Source of the DNA: RGIG6919 sp045531905
GTDB taxonomy: Bacteria > Bacillota > Clostridia > Lachnospirales > Lachnospiraceae
NCBI GenBank assembly: GCA_045531905.1
Contig: JAZSEY010000013.1
Coordinates: 1-64,000 of the forward strand
Direction: 5' to 3'
Length of the DNA: 64,000 bases
This document shows, piece by piece, positions 1 to 8,838 of the stretch. Every line of letters starts with the position of its first letter. Position 1 is the first letter of the stretch. The notes under the pieces are model-generated. The model saw only the letters and a list, made by a program, of their open reading frames with translations, was not told the DNA's origin and did not search any database. The position numbers and the translations under genes were made by a program.

Positions 1-1
1 C

Positions 2-772
2 GCAGATTCTCTTGCTGCACTTCGTCAGGCACAGGAGCTTGGCGCAAAGGTGCTTGCTATTGTGAATGTGGTTGGTTCTACCATTGCAAGAGAAGCAGAT
101 AACGTTATGTATACATGGGCTGGGCCTGAGATTTCTGTGGCAACTACAAAGGCATACAGCACACAGCTTTCAGCGTTGTATTTACTTGCCATGAAGTTTG
201 CAAAGGAAAGACAGACAGTATCAGCAGATGAGTATCAGGAGATGTTAGCTGAGCTTAAGACCTTACCGGAAAAGATTCAGACCATCCTAGGCGATAAGGA
301 ACGTATCCAGTGGTTTGCCAGCAAATATGCCAGTGCTAAGGATGTATTCTTCTTAGGAAGAGGCGTGGATTATGCAACCTCATTGGAAGGCTCTTTGAAG
401 TTAAAGGAGATTTCCTACATTCATTCTGAAGCATATGCGGCAGGTGAGTTAAAGCATGGAACCATTTCTCTGATTGAGGATGACATTTTGGTAGTTTCTG
501 TAGTGAGTCAGCCGGATTTGTTTGAAAAGATGGTAAGTAATATCGTTGAGGTAACCACAAGAGGTGCTTACGTATTTGCAGTAACCACAGAGGGTAATTT
601 TGCCATGGAGGATACAGCAGACTTTACGGTATATGTGCCAAAGACACATCCAAGCTTTATGCCTTCACTAACCGTTATTCCATTGCAGTTGTTCGGATAC
701 TATGTATCTGTGGCAAAGGGACTGGACGTGGATAAACCAAGAAATCTTGCAAAGTCCGTTACGGTGGAGTAA
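2..772 (+). CDS. glmS: GlmS, glucosamine-6-phosphate synthase, 3' part
   Basis: This is the C-terminal isomerase half of glutamine--fructose-6-phosphate aminotransferase, which makes glucosamine-6-phosphate for peptidoglycan. The reading frame is open from the window edge, so the N-terminal glutaminase domain lies outside. Two SIS-type sugar-isomerase folds are visible: the first carries WAGPEISVATTKAYSTQ, the second KLKEISYIHSEAYAAGELKHG, which holds the Lys, Glu and His expected for the isomerase site. The protein ends in PRNLAKSVTVE, the hallmark GlmS C-terminus with its catalytic lysine. The ATG at 50 is internal. A bidirectional terminator follows. Identification is secure; only the upstream extent is unknown. 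Confidence 0.95.
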   Translation, partial: ADSLAALRQAQELGAKVLAIVNVVGSTIAREADNVMYTWAGPEISVATTKAYSTQLSALYLLAMKFAKERQTVSADEYQEMLAELKTLPEKIQTILGDKERIQWFASKYASAKDVFFLGRGVDYATSLEGSLKLKEISYIHSEAYAAGELKHGTISLIEDDILVVSVVSQPDLFEKMVSNIVEVTTRGAYVFAVTTEGNFAMEDTADFTVYVPKTHPSFMPSLTVIPLQLFGYYVSVAKGLDVDKPRNLAKSVTVE

Positions 773-847
773 GGAGAAATTTAATCAATTCTGGACGGTT
801 ATTTTTGGTGGGACTGCTCGCCAGATTATAAAGTGTATTATATACAA

Positions 848-896
848 AACAAGAGCAGAATTCTCCTAATGAAGAGAATTCTGCCCTTGTTTTAAT
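848..896. terminator. Bidirectional terminator between glmS and the QueC-like gene
   Basis: A hairpin with arms around 851-865 and 872-887 (core AGAATTCTC paired with GAGAATTCT) is followed by TTGTTTTAATTT on the plus strand and preceded by an A-rich stretch that becomes a T-tract on the minus strand. It lies between two convergent genes and can serve both. Confidence 0.8.
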
Positions 897-931
897 TTAT
901 GCTGTACTAATTGTTTTATAAAGTATAAGCA

Positions 932-2395
932 CTATTCCAATTCTATTTTTGACAAGATTGCGCTTAAATTACGGATATCCTCGCACAATCCATCTTGTGA
1001 AGGATTTAAATAATTTGAAAAATTCAAATGAATTGTAATTTCATAATTTTTTGGAGTGTCAATAGTAACACAATTTATGCCATGGATTAAACTTTGATTG
1101 AATTTGTTATAATCATTCAAATATATACAAACTTCTTGCTTTTCTATGTTGTCTGGTAAATATAAATATATGTTCAATTTTCCGGATGCTCCCGTAATAA
1201 CAGTAATCGAAGATTCTGGTTCTAACCACCCATCATCGTATAGTCCAGAAGCTTTTTCAAGTTTTCCCCAGACTTCATCCTTGGCAACAAGTTCTTTTAT
1301 ATGTGGATCATTTCTATAAAATTCATAAATCGGTCTAACTGTACTATATCCCGTTTTGGAATATCCGACTTTATGAACTTTAAATAAATGCTCTAAGAAA
1401 ACATTTCTGTCATTTTTAAAATAATCTATGTCAAAAACATTAGAAAAATGATTTAATACTCCCAATGAATCCAAATTCATCATGGTTAACATGCACTTAG
1501 AGCATTTGCTACAATTTGATGATGATTCCAGACAAACATGTAAGTATTTCTTTGCTAGTTCAAAATCTTTAATTTTCTTCACTTTTTCGACTCTGGTTTC
1601 AGCGCCTCCTTCTGGGTATAATCGTAAATTGCTTTTTGATAGAAAACTTAACAACAACAATTCGTAGTGAGCGCTGGATTCAATATGAGCATTTGCAACG
1701 CTGAATTCAGAAAAATCTCCACCCCAAGATGCGTAGTAATATTGTTTCCATAGTTTTTGCAAAGCATAAACAACAAACATAGATGAATATTCATGTAAAT
1801 AATTATAATCTTCAGGTGTTCTTATTACATTATAACAATTGGTATCTACCACTACTAAAGGCAATCCTAATTCATTTGCTATCTTATAAGAATCCTTCTT
1901 CTTTTTTTCAAATATAGCAGATGTTTTTTCGTTATGAATATCTGTATGAAATAAGCATAGGTGGGTCAAATTAGATCCTTTATATTCTGAATTATATAAA
2001 CTAGCTATTGCATGAAGAGAATCGACTCCTCGTGAGAACCCAGTTCCTACGGCACCTTCATTAGGTAATGCCTCACAGGTTTGAGCATATATTTTAGGCA
2101 TAAAAAGATAATCACTGTGATTAACAAGTGAAGGTAATATATATTCTCTAATATGATAAAGTAGTTCCTCTGTTACAGGCGTTTTCAATTCAATGTCGAT
2201 ATTGTTTAGCATTGCGAACGGTAACATAAGAATCAAAAAAGCGTCACCTCGTTCTGTAGTCAGATATTTTTTGTAATCATTTTCCACTTCTAGCCAAATT
2301 AATTCTTCATTATTTTCCTCTTCAATAATTACGTTACAACATAATCTTGTTTTATTATTCTGTTCAAGAATATATGGGTTGTTTATTCGTATCAT
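932..2395 (-). CDS. QueC-like PP-loop (AANH) ATPase, role unknown
   Basis: A 487-residue protein of the adenine-nucleotide alpha-hydrolase superfamily, most like 7-cyano-7-deazaguanine synthase (QueC) in its core. The PP-loop reads FSRGVDS near residue 119, an S-R-G-x-D-S variant of SGGxDS. Near residue 300 comes C-x6-C-x2-C-x2-C (CSKCSKC), the spacing expected for the QueC zinc site. QueC is about 220-230 residues; this protein has roughly 90 extra residues before the PP-loop and about 170 after the zinc site, ending in a beta-rich tail. True QueC with queD/queE neighbours is unlikely, since none are present. It sits 54 bp downstream of panD in an evident operon. Family knowledge suggests ATP activation of a carboxylate; the substrate is unknown. 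Confidence 0.7.
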   Translation of the reverse strand: MIRINNPYILEQNNKTRLCCNVIIEEENNEELIWLEVENDYKKYLTTERGDAFLILMLPFAMLNNIDIELKTPVTEELLYHIREYILPSLVNHSDYLFMPKIYAQTCEALPNEGAVGTGFSRGVDSLHAIASLYNSEYKGSNLTHLCLFHTDIHNEKTSAIFEKKKKDSYKIANELGLPLVVVDTNCYNVIRTPEDYNYLHEYSSMFVVYALQKLWKQYYYASWGGDFSEFSVANAHIESSAHYELLLLSFLSKSNLRLYPEGGAETRVEKVKKIKDFELAKKYLHVCLESSSNCSKCSKCMLTMMNLDSLGVLNHFSNVFDIDYFKNDRNVFLEHLFKVHKVGYSKTGYSTVRPIYEFYRNDPHIKELVAKDEVWGKLEKASGLYDDGWLEPESSITVITGASGKLNIYLYLPDNIEKQEVCIYLNDYNKFNQSLIHGINCVTIDTPKNYEITIHLNFSNYLNPSQDGLCEDIRNLSAILSKIELE

Positions 2396-2449
2396 AACAT
2401 TTGCTCCTTATAGCAATCGTGCTTGTTTATCAATAATAAATCAAAGAGT

Positions 2450-2839
2450 TTACATGTCACATAACAAACCATGTTTTTCATAGTTGGTAACACGGGTTAT
2501 TGTGTTGTCGTCATCCACAAAAATAACTGTAGGCTTAAATGCATCAAATTCTTCTGGTGTCATTTGGGCATAACACATAATAATTATTTTGTCATTTAAA
2601 GCTACTTGTCTGGCAGCTGCTCCATTTAAACATATCATGCCACTGTCCCTAGTTCCTGCGATAACATATGTTTCAAATCTGTTTCCATTATCTATATCAA
2701 CAATTTGACATTTTTCGTATTCTAAAATTCCAGCGGCTTCCATCAATGCTTCATCTATTGTTATGCTGCCAACATAGTTTAAATCTGCCTGAACAACAGT
2801 GGCTCTATGGATTTTACTCTTTAATACATTTATTAGCAT
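2450..2839 (-). CDS. panD: PanD, aspartate 1-decarboxylase proenzyme
   Basis: Pyruvoyl-dependent decarboxylase that turns L-aspartate into beta-alanine, normally for pantothenate. Length from the chosen start is 129 residues, close to the usual 125-130. All key positions are visible with E. coli numbering: Lys9, His11, Tyr22, the self-cleavage pair Gly24-Ser25 (NYVGSITID), Arg54, Thr57, Tyr58 and Asn72 in NGAAA. The start at 2839 lies 7 nt after AAAGGAG and matches the family N-terminus; an upstream in-frame start at 2863 precedes that ribosome site. panB and panC are not adjacent; the only operon partner is the QueC-like gene, so its beta-alanine may feed something other than, or in addition to, coenzyme A. 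Confidence 0.92.
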   Translation of the reverse strand: MLINVLKSKIHRATVVQADLNYVGSITIDEALMEAAGILEYEKCQIVDIDNGNRFETYVIAGTRDSGMICLNGAAARQVALNDKIIIMCYAQMTPEEFDAFKPTVIFVDDDNTITRVTNYEKHGLLCDM

Positions 2840-2880
2840 ATACATTCTCCTTTGTAGTATCATTGATTTTATGCATTTTT

Positions 2881-2909
2881 ATAATAATATTAGCACTATT
2901 AAAAGTCAA
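2881..2909 (-). promoter_or_regulatory. Promoter of the panD/QueC-like operon
   Basis: Read on the minus strand, TTGACT (2904-2909) and TATTAT (2881-2886) are separated by exactly 17 bases, a good sigma-A-type promoter about 40 bp upstream of the panD start. Confidence 0.65.
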
Positions 2910-2979
2910 GTTGATATATTGCCTAAAAGTTTCATGTGAACTGCGATAGTGAGGTAATAATTGAATATTTGGATTATAT

Positions 2980-3008
2980 TAGACAAACCTCAATTTATAA
3001 TATATAAT
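2980..3008 (+). promoter_or_regulatory. Promoter of the first pgm gene
   Basis: TAGACA (2980-2985) and TATAAT (3003-3008) are 17 bases apart. The site diverges from the panD promoter about 70 bp away and lies about 34 bp before the gene, whose ribosome site is AAGGAG. Confidence 0.6.
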
Positions 3009-3041
3009 TCAATTAATTATGTAGAATAAAGGAGCCCCCTC

Positions 3042-4769
3042 ATGGATTTTATTTCATTATACAACCACTGGCTTTCATCACCACTCATTGATGAGGCCAC
3101 AAAAGAAGAATTGAAAAGCATAGCAGGTAACGATGCAGAAATCGAGGACCGTTTTTATAAAGGTCTTGAATTTGGTACCGGTGGTTTGCGTGGCGTGATA
3201 GGTGCCGGCACAAACCGTATGAACATTTATACTGTTACTATGGTTACACAGGGTATTGCGAATTATATTATTGAAAAAGGTCTTGCTAAGCGTGGTGTGG
3301 CAATTGCCTGTGATAGCCGTAATATGTCACCGGAATTTGCTAAGGCATCTGCTCTTTGCTTATGTGCGAATGGTATTCCGGCATATTTATTTACTAGTTT
3401 AAGACCGACGCCGGAGCTTTCTTATGCGGTGCGTTACTTGAATTGTATCGCTGGTATTAACATTACTGCCAGCCATAATCCTGCAAAGTACAATGGTTAT
3501 AAGGTGTACTGGGAGGATGGTGCACAGATTGTTCCTCCTGTTGATAAGGAAATCGTAGCAGAAGTAAATAAGATTGCTGATTTCTCAGAAGTTAAAACTA
3601 TGAGTGAAGGAGAAGCGTTGTCGGCTGGTCTGCTTCACAAGATAGATAAGGATGTGGATGACGCTTATATTAGTGAACTTCATAAGCTTGTGATGCGTCA
3701 GGATTTGATTGATAAGGCAAATGATTTAAAGATTGTTTATACGCCATTACATGGTACAGGCTTGGTTCCTGTTACCAGAGTATTGTCAGAGCTTGGATTT
3801 ACAAATGTATATGTAGTGCCTGAGCAGGAGAAGCCCGATGGCAACTTCCCTACAGTGAAGGCTCCAAATCCGGAATCAAAGGCGGCATTTGCGTTAGCAT
3901 TAAGTCTTGCAGAGGAGGTTGGTGCAGAACTGATTATGGCAACTGACCCGGATGCTGACCGTTTGGGTATTTATGCATTAGATACCAAGAGTGGTGAATA
4001 CAAAGAATTTACAGGAAATATGTCAGGTGCACTTCTCTGTGACTACGTGTTAAGTCAGTTAAAGGAAAAGGGAACAATGCCTGAAAATGCAGCAGTGACC
4101 ACCACCGTTGTTATCACATCCATGATAAAAAATATATGTGAAGACTACGGGGTATACTGTGACTATAATAATTTGATTGGTTTTAAGTATATTGCAGGAA
4201 AGATTCGAGATTATGAAGAGACTGGATCTCACACATATGTATTTGGCTTAGAAGAGAGTTACGGTTGTCTTCCTGGAACCTATGCAAGAGATAAGGATGC
4301 AGTTGGTACAGTTATGCTTCTTGCAGAGGCAGCTGCTTATTATAAGGATAAGGGTATGACCTTGTGGGATGCCATGACGAATTTGTTCGAAAAGTATGGT
4401 TACTATCGTGAGGATATCGAGACCATGACTTTGGAAGGTAAGTCAGGAGCAGAGAAAATACAGTCGATGATTCAGAGCCTGCGTGAGAACCCATTAAATG
4501 AAATCGGCGGTTATCAGGTGTGCAGAATTTCAGACTACAAGCTTGGTAAAGTGTATGATGCAAAGACCATGGTAGAAACAGAGGGTGACTTACCGAAGTC
4601 TAATATGATTTTGTATGAGTTAGAGGATAATACCTGGTTCTTAGTGCGTCCTTCCGGAACGGAACCAAAGATTAAGTTCTATCTTGGCGTGAAGGGTTCT
4701 TCTGTAGAAGATTCTATAGAGAAATCAAAACAGCTTGGACAGGCTATCAAGGCATTATTTGCTGAATAA
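3042..4769 (+). CDS. Phospho-sugar mutase (alpha-PGM/PMM), copy 1
   Basis: Alpha-D-phosphohexomutase of 575 residues that interconverts hexose 1- and 6-phosphates in the cytoplasm. The phosphoserine loop TASHNP is near residue 143, the Mg-binding loop DPDADR near 305, the sugar-specificity loop EESYG near 405 and the phosphate-binding loop RPSGTEPKIKFY near 540, so all four functional sites are intact. Length and N-terminal FGTGGLRG match the PgcA-type group common in Firmicutes. It is followed by a tandem paralog 29 bp downstream and has a third paralog at 32591. The choice between glucose and mannose as the main substrate cannot be made from sequence. Confidence 0.92.
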   Translation: MDFISLYNHWLSSPLIDEATKEELKSIAGNDAEIEDRFYKGLEFGTGGLRGVIGAGTNRMNIYTVTMVTQGIANYIIEKGLAKRGVAIACDSRNMSPEFAKASALCLCANGIPAYLFTSLRPTPELSYAVRYLNCIAGINITASHNPAKYNGYKVYWEDGAQIVPPVDKEIVAEVNKIADFSEVKTMSEGEALSAGLLHKIDKDVDDAYISELHKLVMRQDLIDKANDLKIVYTPLHGTGLVPVTRVLSELGFTNVYVVPEQEKPDGNFPTVKAPNPESKAAFALALSLAEEVGAELIMATDPDADRLGIYALDTKSGEYKEFTGNMSGALLCDYVLSQLKEKGTMPENAAVTTTVVITSMIKNICEDYGVYCDYNNLIGFKYIAGKIRDYEETGSHTYVFGLEESYGCLPGTYARDKDAVGTVMLLAEAAAYYKDKGMTLWDAMTNLFEKYGYYREDIETMTLEGKSGAEKIQSMIQSLRENPLNEIGGYQVCRISDYKLGKVYDAKTMVETEGDLPKSNMILYELEDNTWFLVRPSGTEPKIKFYLGVKGSSVEDSIEKSKQLGQAIKALFAE

Positions 4770-4798
4770 TTATATTTTGTAGATGAGAGGTGTACGAG

Positions 4799-6556
4799 AT
4801 GACATATCAGGAGAAGTATCATTTTTGGTTAGATTCATCCTATTTTGATGAAGCGACAAAGGCAGAGTTGCGTGGGATTGCAGAGGATGAAAAGGAAATT
4901 GAAGACAGATTTTATCGTGATTTAAAGTTTGGTACCGGTGGTTTAAGAGGTGTGATTGGTGCCGGAACCAATCGTATGAATATCTATACAGTTACAAAAG
5001 CGACACAGGGATTGGCTAACTACATCAGCGAGCTTGGTGACAAAGCAAAGGAGCAGGGTGTTGCCATTGCCTTTGATTCTAGACGCATGTCTCCGGAATT
5101 TTCTAAGGCTACAGCACTTTGTTTAAATGCAAATGGCATTAAGACATATATCTTTGATTCTTTGAGACCAACACCGGAATTATCTTATGCTGTTAGAAAA
5201 CTTGGCTGTGTGGCAGGAGTTGTTATCACTGCAAGTCACAATCCACCGGAGTATAATGGCTACAAGGTTTATTGGGAAGATGGTGGACAGATTACACCAC
5301 CACATGACAAGAACATTTTGGCACATGTGGCAAAGGTAGAGGATTATGATCAGGTTCTTACTATGGATTATGCAGAGGCTGTAGAGAAGGGCTTGTATAA
5401 TATGGTTCCTGATTACGTAGATGAGGATTATTATTGCGAGTTGGTTGCACAGGTTATCAATGCAGACCTGATTCCTAAGGTTGCAGATGATATTAAGATT
5501 GTGTTTACACCACTTCATGGTACTGGAAATGTGCCTGTTCAAGAAGTGTTGAAGCGTCTCGGCTTTACTAAGGTATACGTGGTACCAGAGCAGGAGAAAC
5601 CAGATGGTAACTTCCCTACAGTGAAGTCTCCAAACCCTGAGGACCCTAAGGGATTTGCTATGGGACTTGCATTGGCAAAGGAAGTGGATGCAGATATCGT
5701 GCTTGCCACAGACCCGGATGCAGACAGATTGGGAATCTATGTAAAGGATACCAATGGAACATTTGCAGATACAGAGTTAGCTAAGACAGATGTATACCCA
5801 TACGTTCGGTTTAATGCAAATATGACAGGAGCTTTGATGGGCGAGTATGTTTGTCGGGAACTTCAAAAGCATGGTAAGTTACCTGCTAATGGTGCCCTTT
5901 GTAGCACGATTGTTACATCTAACTTAGCAAAAGCCATAGCGGATAGTTATAACCTGAAGTTTATTGAGACCCTAACAGGCTTTAAGTATATCGGAGAGCA
6001 GATTAAGTTCTTTGAGGAGCAGAATACCTATAAGTATGTATATGGTATGGAGGAAAGCTTTGGTTGTTTAGTTGGCGATTATACCAGAGACAAGGATGCT
6101 TGTGGTGCTGTTGTTATCCTTTGTGAGGTTGCAGCATATTGTAAGAGCAATAATGAGACTTTATGTGATGCCATGAATGACCTGTATAAGAAGTATGGCT
6201 ACTACTTTGAGGGTGCAAAGTCCGTTACCTTAAAGGGTGTGGACGGTGCAAATCAGATTAAGGAGATTATGGAGAATCTGAGAACTAATCCACTTACATC
6301 AGTAGCCGGCATGGCAGTGGTTGCAGTGAGAGACTATTCTACTGGTATGCGTAAGGATATTGCTACAGGAGCTGAGGCAGAGATTGGTTTACCTAAGTCA
6401 AATGTGCTTTATTATGAATTAGAGAATGATGCATGGATGGCTGTACGTCCTTCCGGAACAGAGCCAAAGATTAAGTATTACTTCGGTGTAAATGAGAGTA
6501 GTATGAAGGCTGCTGAATTAAAGATTAAAGAGATGGAAAGTACAGTGAGTAAGTAA
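4799..6556 (+). CDS. Phospho-sugar mutase (alpha-PGM/PMM), copy 2
   Basis: Tandem paralog of the preceding mutase, 585 residues from the ATG at 4799, which follows GAGAGG by 8 nt; the in-frame GTG at 4790 overlaps that ribosome site and is less likely. It has the same phosphoserine loop (TASHNPPEYNG, near residue 145), Mg loop DPDADR, EESFG sugar loop and RPSGTEPKIKYY phosphate loop. It carries a short insertion after the Mg loop (around residues 320-335) absent from copies 1 and 3. Cotranscription with copy 1 is likely. The neighbouring downstream operon consumes glucose-1-phosphate, which either mutase could supply. Confidence 0.92.
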   Translation: MTYQEKYHFWLDSSYFDEATKAELRGIAEDEKEIEDRFYRDLKFGTGGLRGVIGAGTNRMNIYTVTKATQGLANYISELGDKAKEQGVAIAFDSRRMSPEFSKATALCLNANGIKTYIFDSLRPTPELSYAVRKLGCVAGVVITASHNPPEYNGYKVYWEDGGQITPPHDKNILAHVAKVEDYDQVLTMDYAEAVEKGLYNMVPDYVDEDYYCELVAQVINADLIPKVADDIKIVFTPLHGTGNVPVQEVLKRLGFTKVYVVPEQEKPDGNFPTVKSPNPEDPKGFAMGLALAKEVDADIVLATDPDADRLGIYVKDTNGTFADTELAKTDVYPYVRFNANMTGALMGEYVCRELQKHGKLPANGALCSTIVTSNLAKAIADSYNLKFIETLTGFKYIGEQIKFFEEQNTYKYVYGMEESFGCLVGDYTRDKDACGAVVILCEVAAYCKSNNETLCDAMNDLYKKYGYYFEGAKSVTLKGVDGANQIKEIMENLRTNPLTSVAGMAVVAVRDYSTGMRKDIATGAEAEIGLPKSNVLYYELENDAWMAVRPSGTEPKIKYYFGVNESSMKAAELKIKEMESTVSK

Positions 6557-6578
6557 AATTGGATTTGTATATCAGACA

Positions 6579-6619
6579 AGAGTCGGATGAATTGGTATCA
6601 TCCGGCTTTTGTATTTTTT
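6579..6619 (+). terminator. Terminator after the tandem pgm genes
   Basis: A 10-bp stem, AGTCGGATGA (6581-6590) with TCATCCGGCT (6598-6607), has an 8-nt or shorter loop and is followed by TTTGTATTTTTT. Confidence 0.85.
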
Positions 6620-6622
6620 CCA

Positions 6623-6651
6623 ATGACGATTCTACTATTCTGTGATACAAT
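6623..6651 (+). promoter_or_regulatory. Putative promoter of the CDP-deoxysugar operon
   Basis: ATGACG (6623-6628) and TACAAT (6646-6651) are 17 bases apart, directly after the pgm terminator and about 44 bp before rfbF. The -35 box matches consensus at four of six positions. Confidence 0.5.
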
Positions 6652-6694
6652 ATACATTAGGTTATTGTCGACATTTGGGATTGGGGGTACATAG

Positions 6695-7471
6695 ATGAAG
6701 GTTGTAATTTTAGCTGGTGGTTTGGGAACCAGAATTAGCGAAGAGAGTCATTTGAAACCAAAGCCTATGATTGAGATTGGGGGTATGCCGATACTATGGC
6801 ATATTATGAAATTGTATTCTCATTACGGATTTCATGAGTTTGTTATTTGTGCAGGATATAAGCAATATATTATCAAGGAATATTTTTCTAACTATTTTTT
6901 GCATAACAGCGATATTACATTTGATTTTACAGAAGGAAAACAGGATATGATTGTGCATAATCATAAGGCGGAGCCATGGAAGGTAACAGTAGTGGATACC
7001 GGGCTTAATACCATGACTGGTGGTCGAGTAAAGCGCGTGAAAGAATACTTGGGTAATGAACCATTTATGGTAACCTATGGAGATGGCGTGTCCAATGTAG
7101 ATATTGCAAAGTTGGTGGATTTTCATAAGAACCATGGAAAGATCATGACTATTACAGGAGTACAGCCGGAAGGTCGTTTTGGTGTTATGGATTTTACTGG
7201 AGATAGTCAGGTACGGGCTTTCCGTGAGAAGAGCAAGGAAGATAGTGGATGGATTAATGGTGGATTTTTGGTATGCAATCCAGAGGTGTTAGATTACATA
7301 GAAGACGATACGATTATGTTGGAACGTGAACCGATGGAGCAACTGGCAGAAATGGGACAATTAATGTGTTTTAAGCATCCAGGTTTTTGGCAGTGCATGG
7401 ATACGTTGCGTGATAGAGAAAAATTAGAACAGCTTTGGGCCAATGACGAGGCTCCTTGGAAATTATGGTAA
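6695..7471 (+). CDS. rfbF: RfbF, glucose-1-phosphate cytidylyltransferase
   Basis: Makes CDP-D-glucose from CTP and alpha-D-glucose-1-phosphate, the first step of CDP-3,6-dideoxyhexose synthesis. The 258-residue length matches the family. The nucleotidyltransferase signature LAGGLGTRI is at the N-terminus, followed by KPKPMIEIGGMPILWHIMK, and YGDGVSN near residue 128 gives the metal-binding Asp. The C-terminal FWQCMDTLRDREKLE is typical of RfbF rather than of RmlA or GalU. It is the first gene of the operon, and the two other CDP-glucose enzymes, rfbH and rfbG, lie downstream. Confidence 0.95.
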   Translation: MKVVILAGGLGTRISEESHLKPKPMIEIGGMPILWHIMKLYSHYGFHEFVICAGYKQYIIKEYFSNYFLHNSDITFDFTEGKQDMIVHNHKAEPWKVTVVDTGLNTMTGGRVKRVKEYLGNEPFMVTYGDGVSNVDIAKLVDFHKNHGKIMTITGVQPEGRFGVMDFTGDSQVRAFREKSKEDSGWINGGFLVCNPEVLDYIEDDTIMLEREPMEQLAEMGQLMCFKHPGFWQCMDTLRDREKLEQLWANDEAPWKLW

Positions 7472-7486
7472 AGGTTGGGTGTAGAT

Positions 7487-8824
7487 ATGTTTAAGGATAA
7501 AACAGAAGCACAGGCAAGAAAAGAAATACTGGACATGGTAGCAGCATATTGTGGGGAGTTTCATAAAAAAAAGGAATATGAATCAGGAGATAGAATTCCC
7601 TACGCCTCCCGTGTGTATGACAGTGCAGAGATGTGTAATTTAGTGGACAGTGCGTTGGAATTTTGGCTGACCTCAGGAAGATATACAGATGAATTTGAGA
7701 AGAAATTTGCAGAGTATTTGGGTGTTAGATACTGTTCTCTTGTAAATTCTGGTTCATCGGCAAATTTGCTAGCATTTATGGCATTGACTTCACCACTGCT
7801 TGGCGCTAGGCAGGTGAAGCCTGGTGATGAGATGATTACCGTTGCTGCTGGGTTTCCAACTACGGTTACACCGGCGATTCAGTATGGCGTGGTTCCGGTG
7901 TTTATTGATGTTACCATTCCACAATACAATATGGATGTGACACAGCTAGAGGCTGCGTTGTCGGACAAGACAAAGGTGGTAATGGCTGCACATACATTGG
8001 GTAATCCATTTGATTTAAAAGCAGTGAGGGAGTTTTGTGATAAACACAACCTGTGGTTAATTGAGGATAACTGTGATGCGTTAGGTACAAAGTATGTATT
8101 GAATGGCGAAGAGAAGTTTGCAGGTACCATTGGTGATATTGGAACTTCTTCTTTCTATCCACCACACCACATGACTATGGGTGAGGGTGGTGCTGTATAC
8201 ACGAACAATCCATTGTTGAGCAAATGTATTCGCTCATTCCGAGATTGGGGCAGAGATTGTGTTTGCGGTTCCGGTCAGGATAATGTATGTGGTCACCGAT
8301 TTGACAGACAGTATGGAGAATTGCCGTATGGTTATGATCACAAATATGTATATTCTCATTTTGGATATAATTTAAAGGCCACCGACATGCAGGCTGCAAT
8401 AGGTTGTGCTCAGCTTGATAAGTTTCCTTCATTTGTAGAGAGAAGAATTCATAATTTTGATAGACTAAAGGCGGCTTTAGCAGATACAACAGACAAACTG
8501 ATTTTGCCGGAACCCTGTGAGAATTCGAAACCAAGTTGGTTTGGTTTCCTGATTACCTGCAAGGAAGGTGTGGATCGTAACAAAGTGGTGCCTTACATTG
8601 AGAGTAAAGGTGTACAGACAAGAATGTTATTTGCCGGTAATTTGACAAAACATCCTTGTTTTGATCAGATGCGTGCTACAGGAACCGGTTACAGAATCGT
8701 TGGCAACTTGGAAAACACAGAGACAATCATGACAAATACTTTCTGGGTTGGAGTTTATCCGGGAATGACAGATGAGATGATCGATGATATGGCAAAGGTG
8801 ATAAAGGAAGCCATTAATTTATAA
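7487..8824 (+). CDS. rfbH: RfbH/AscC-type CDP-4-keto-6-deoxyglucose 3-dehydrase (E1)
   Basis: PMP-dependent iron-sulfur enzyme that removes the C3 hydroxyl of CDP-6-deoxy-4-hexulose. The fold is that of DegT/DnrJ aminotransferases, but the usual Schiff-base lysine is replaced: SFYPPHHMTMGEGG has His where aminotransferases have Lys, the defining E1 change. The cysteine cluster RDCVCGSGQDNVCGHRF near residues 250-270 supplies the [2Fe-2S] ligands. Length from 7487 is 445 residues, as expected. The ATG at 7487 is chosen; a TTG at 7475 touches the AAGG ribosome site. The partner reductase E3 is not in the window. Confidence 0.93.
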   Translation: MFKDKTEAQARKEILDMVAAYCGEFHKKKEYESGDRIPYASRVYDSAEMCNLVDSALEFWLTSGRYTDEFEKKFAEYLGVRYCSLVNSGSSANLLAFMALTSPLLGARQVKPGDEMITVAAGFPTTVTPAIQYGVVPVFIDVTIPQYNMDVTQLEAALSDKTKVVMAAHTLGNPFDLKAVREFCDKHNLWLIEDNCDALGTKYVLNGEEKFAGTIGDIGTSSFYPPHHMTMGEGGAVYTNNPLLSKCIRSFRDWGRDCVCGSGQDNVCGHRFDRQYGELPYGYDHKYVYSHFGYNLKATDMQAAIGCAQLDKFPSFVERRIHNFDRLKAALADTTDKLILPEPCENSKPSWFGFLITCKEGVDRNKVVPYIESKGVQTRMLFAGNLTKHPCFDQMRATGTGYRIVGNLENTETIMTNTFWVGVYPGMTDEMIDDMAKVIKEAINL

Positions 8825-8838
8825 GATGGAGATGGCAT

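Noticed and set aside
932..2395. Genuine queuosine gene queC
   Set aside because: The PP-loop and zinc cysteines fit, but the protein is more than twice the size of QueC, the loop is SRGVDS, and no queD, queE, queF or tgt gene is near.
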